Positions 54,278 through 54,415 of a DNA stretch of 54,415 nucleotides are shown here, one piece after another; position 1 is the first letter of the stretch, and every line of letters begins with the position of its first letter. Below the pieces are notes generated by a model. It was not told the origin of the DNA and did not search any database. It was given only the letters and a program-made list of their open reading frames with translations. The stretch is from Psychrosphaera sp. B3R10 (lineage in GTDB: Bacteria; Pseudomonadota; Gammaproteobacteria; Enterobacterales; Alteromonadaceae). The stretch covers positions 1 through 54,415 of the forward strand of contig NZ_JAHKQH010000043.1 in the NCBI RefSeq assembly GCF_018861025.1, in the 5' to 3' direction. Both the position numbers and the translations under genes were made by a program.

Positions 54278-54415
54278 GAAAACTGAAATTTGGCAATAGA
54301 TGCACTTTTAATTTGACCAAGCACACATGTTGCGGATAAAAGTGATACAAGTCGTGACGTTAAGTAGTGTTTTAGGAAGAAAATATAATGAATCTGTAAC
54401 CCTCCCATAAAATCA

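Overview
The window looks like chromosome of a marine gammaproteobacterium of the Alteromonadales, probably Colwelliaceae or Thalassotalea-like. This rests on moderate AT richness, a siroheme/sulfite-reductase operon of gammaproteobacterial type, DUF481 outer-membrane proteins, a GlyGly-CTERM protein and an EptA/DgkA lipid A module. The genus is an inference; no rRNA or core phylogenetic marker is present.

Layout. Positions 1-2000 hold two envelope genes: a DcrB/PsbP-like secreted protein and a cytochrome c plus Vgb-type beta-propeller fusion. Positions 2000-4000 are a scarred intergenic zone: a thrice-repeated intergenic element, a small secreted protein with an internal duplication, and a decayed island beside tRNA-Ile(CAU), where an integrase N-terminus is cut by an IS3-type remnant. 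Positions 4000-19000 are ordinary chromosome: an LVIVD/Calx-beta surface protein, a FapA-family protein, an outer-membrane barrel, the cysJIHG operon, a lipid kinase and two tandem DUF481 proteins.

Positions 20052-44029 are a roughly 24 kb mobile island. It splits the host yhiN-type flavoprotein gene (HI0933/BaiN family) about 57 codons before its end. The 5' part lies at 19032-20051 and the 3' part at 44029-44199. Just inside the left end the island carries a complete, divergent yhiN copy (20213-21406). The broken host ORF runs in frame into the island for about 53 codons and stops at a TAATG overlap with the replacement ATG, so the host promoter and translational coupling can drive the replacement. 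The right end carries a tight four-gene recombinase operon: two intact tyrosine recombinases, a third recombinase-like protein and a coiled-coil P-loop protein. It resembles the described gamma-mobile-trio islands. An exact 14-bp inverted repeat lies near the two ends.

The cargo is defence and toxin-antitoxin material. It includes a HigB toxin with a HigA antitoxin fused to an ImmA/IrrE peptidase, two small island-type proteins with a PD-(D/E)XK-like protein, and a seven-gene operon (36080 to 26467) with a WYL regulator, type I restriction-modification, a DUF2513 protein and a Septu-like ATPase/HNH pair. It also includes a DUF2384 protein followed by an unusual fusion of a low-molecular-weight phosphatase-like domain, with its catalytic Arg replaced, to an Xre/MbcA/ParS-type antitoxin.

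Positions 44400-45700 hold an FRG-domain gene flanked by structured non-coding DNA. Positions 45711-54415 are a lipid A/cationic-peptide response cluster: an LtaS-like sulfatase, an Omp85-like barrel, two EptA-type phosphoethanolamine transferases, DgkA, a broken membrane gene and a PAP2 phosphatase. Three near-identical PmrA-box-like operators precede its three transcription units, suggesting a single PmrAB-type regulon.

The most promising novel points are the integrate-and-replace strategy at yhiN, the phosphatase/antitoxin fusion, and the Septu-like pair built into the restriction-modification operon.
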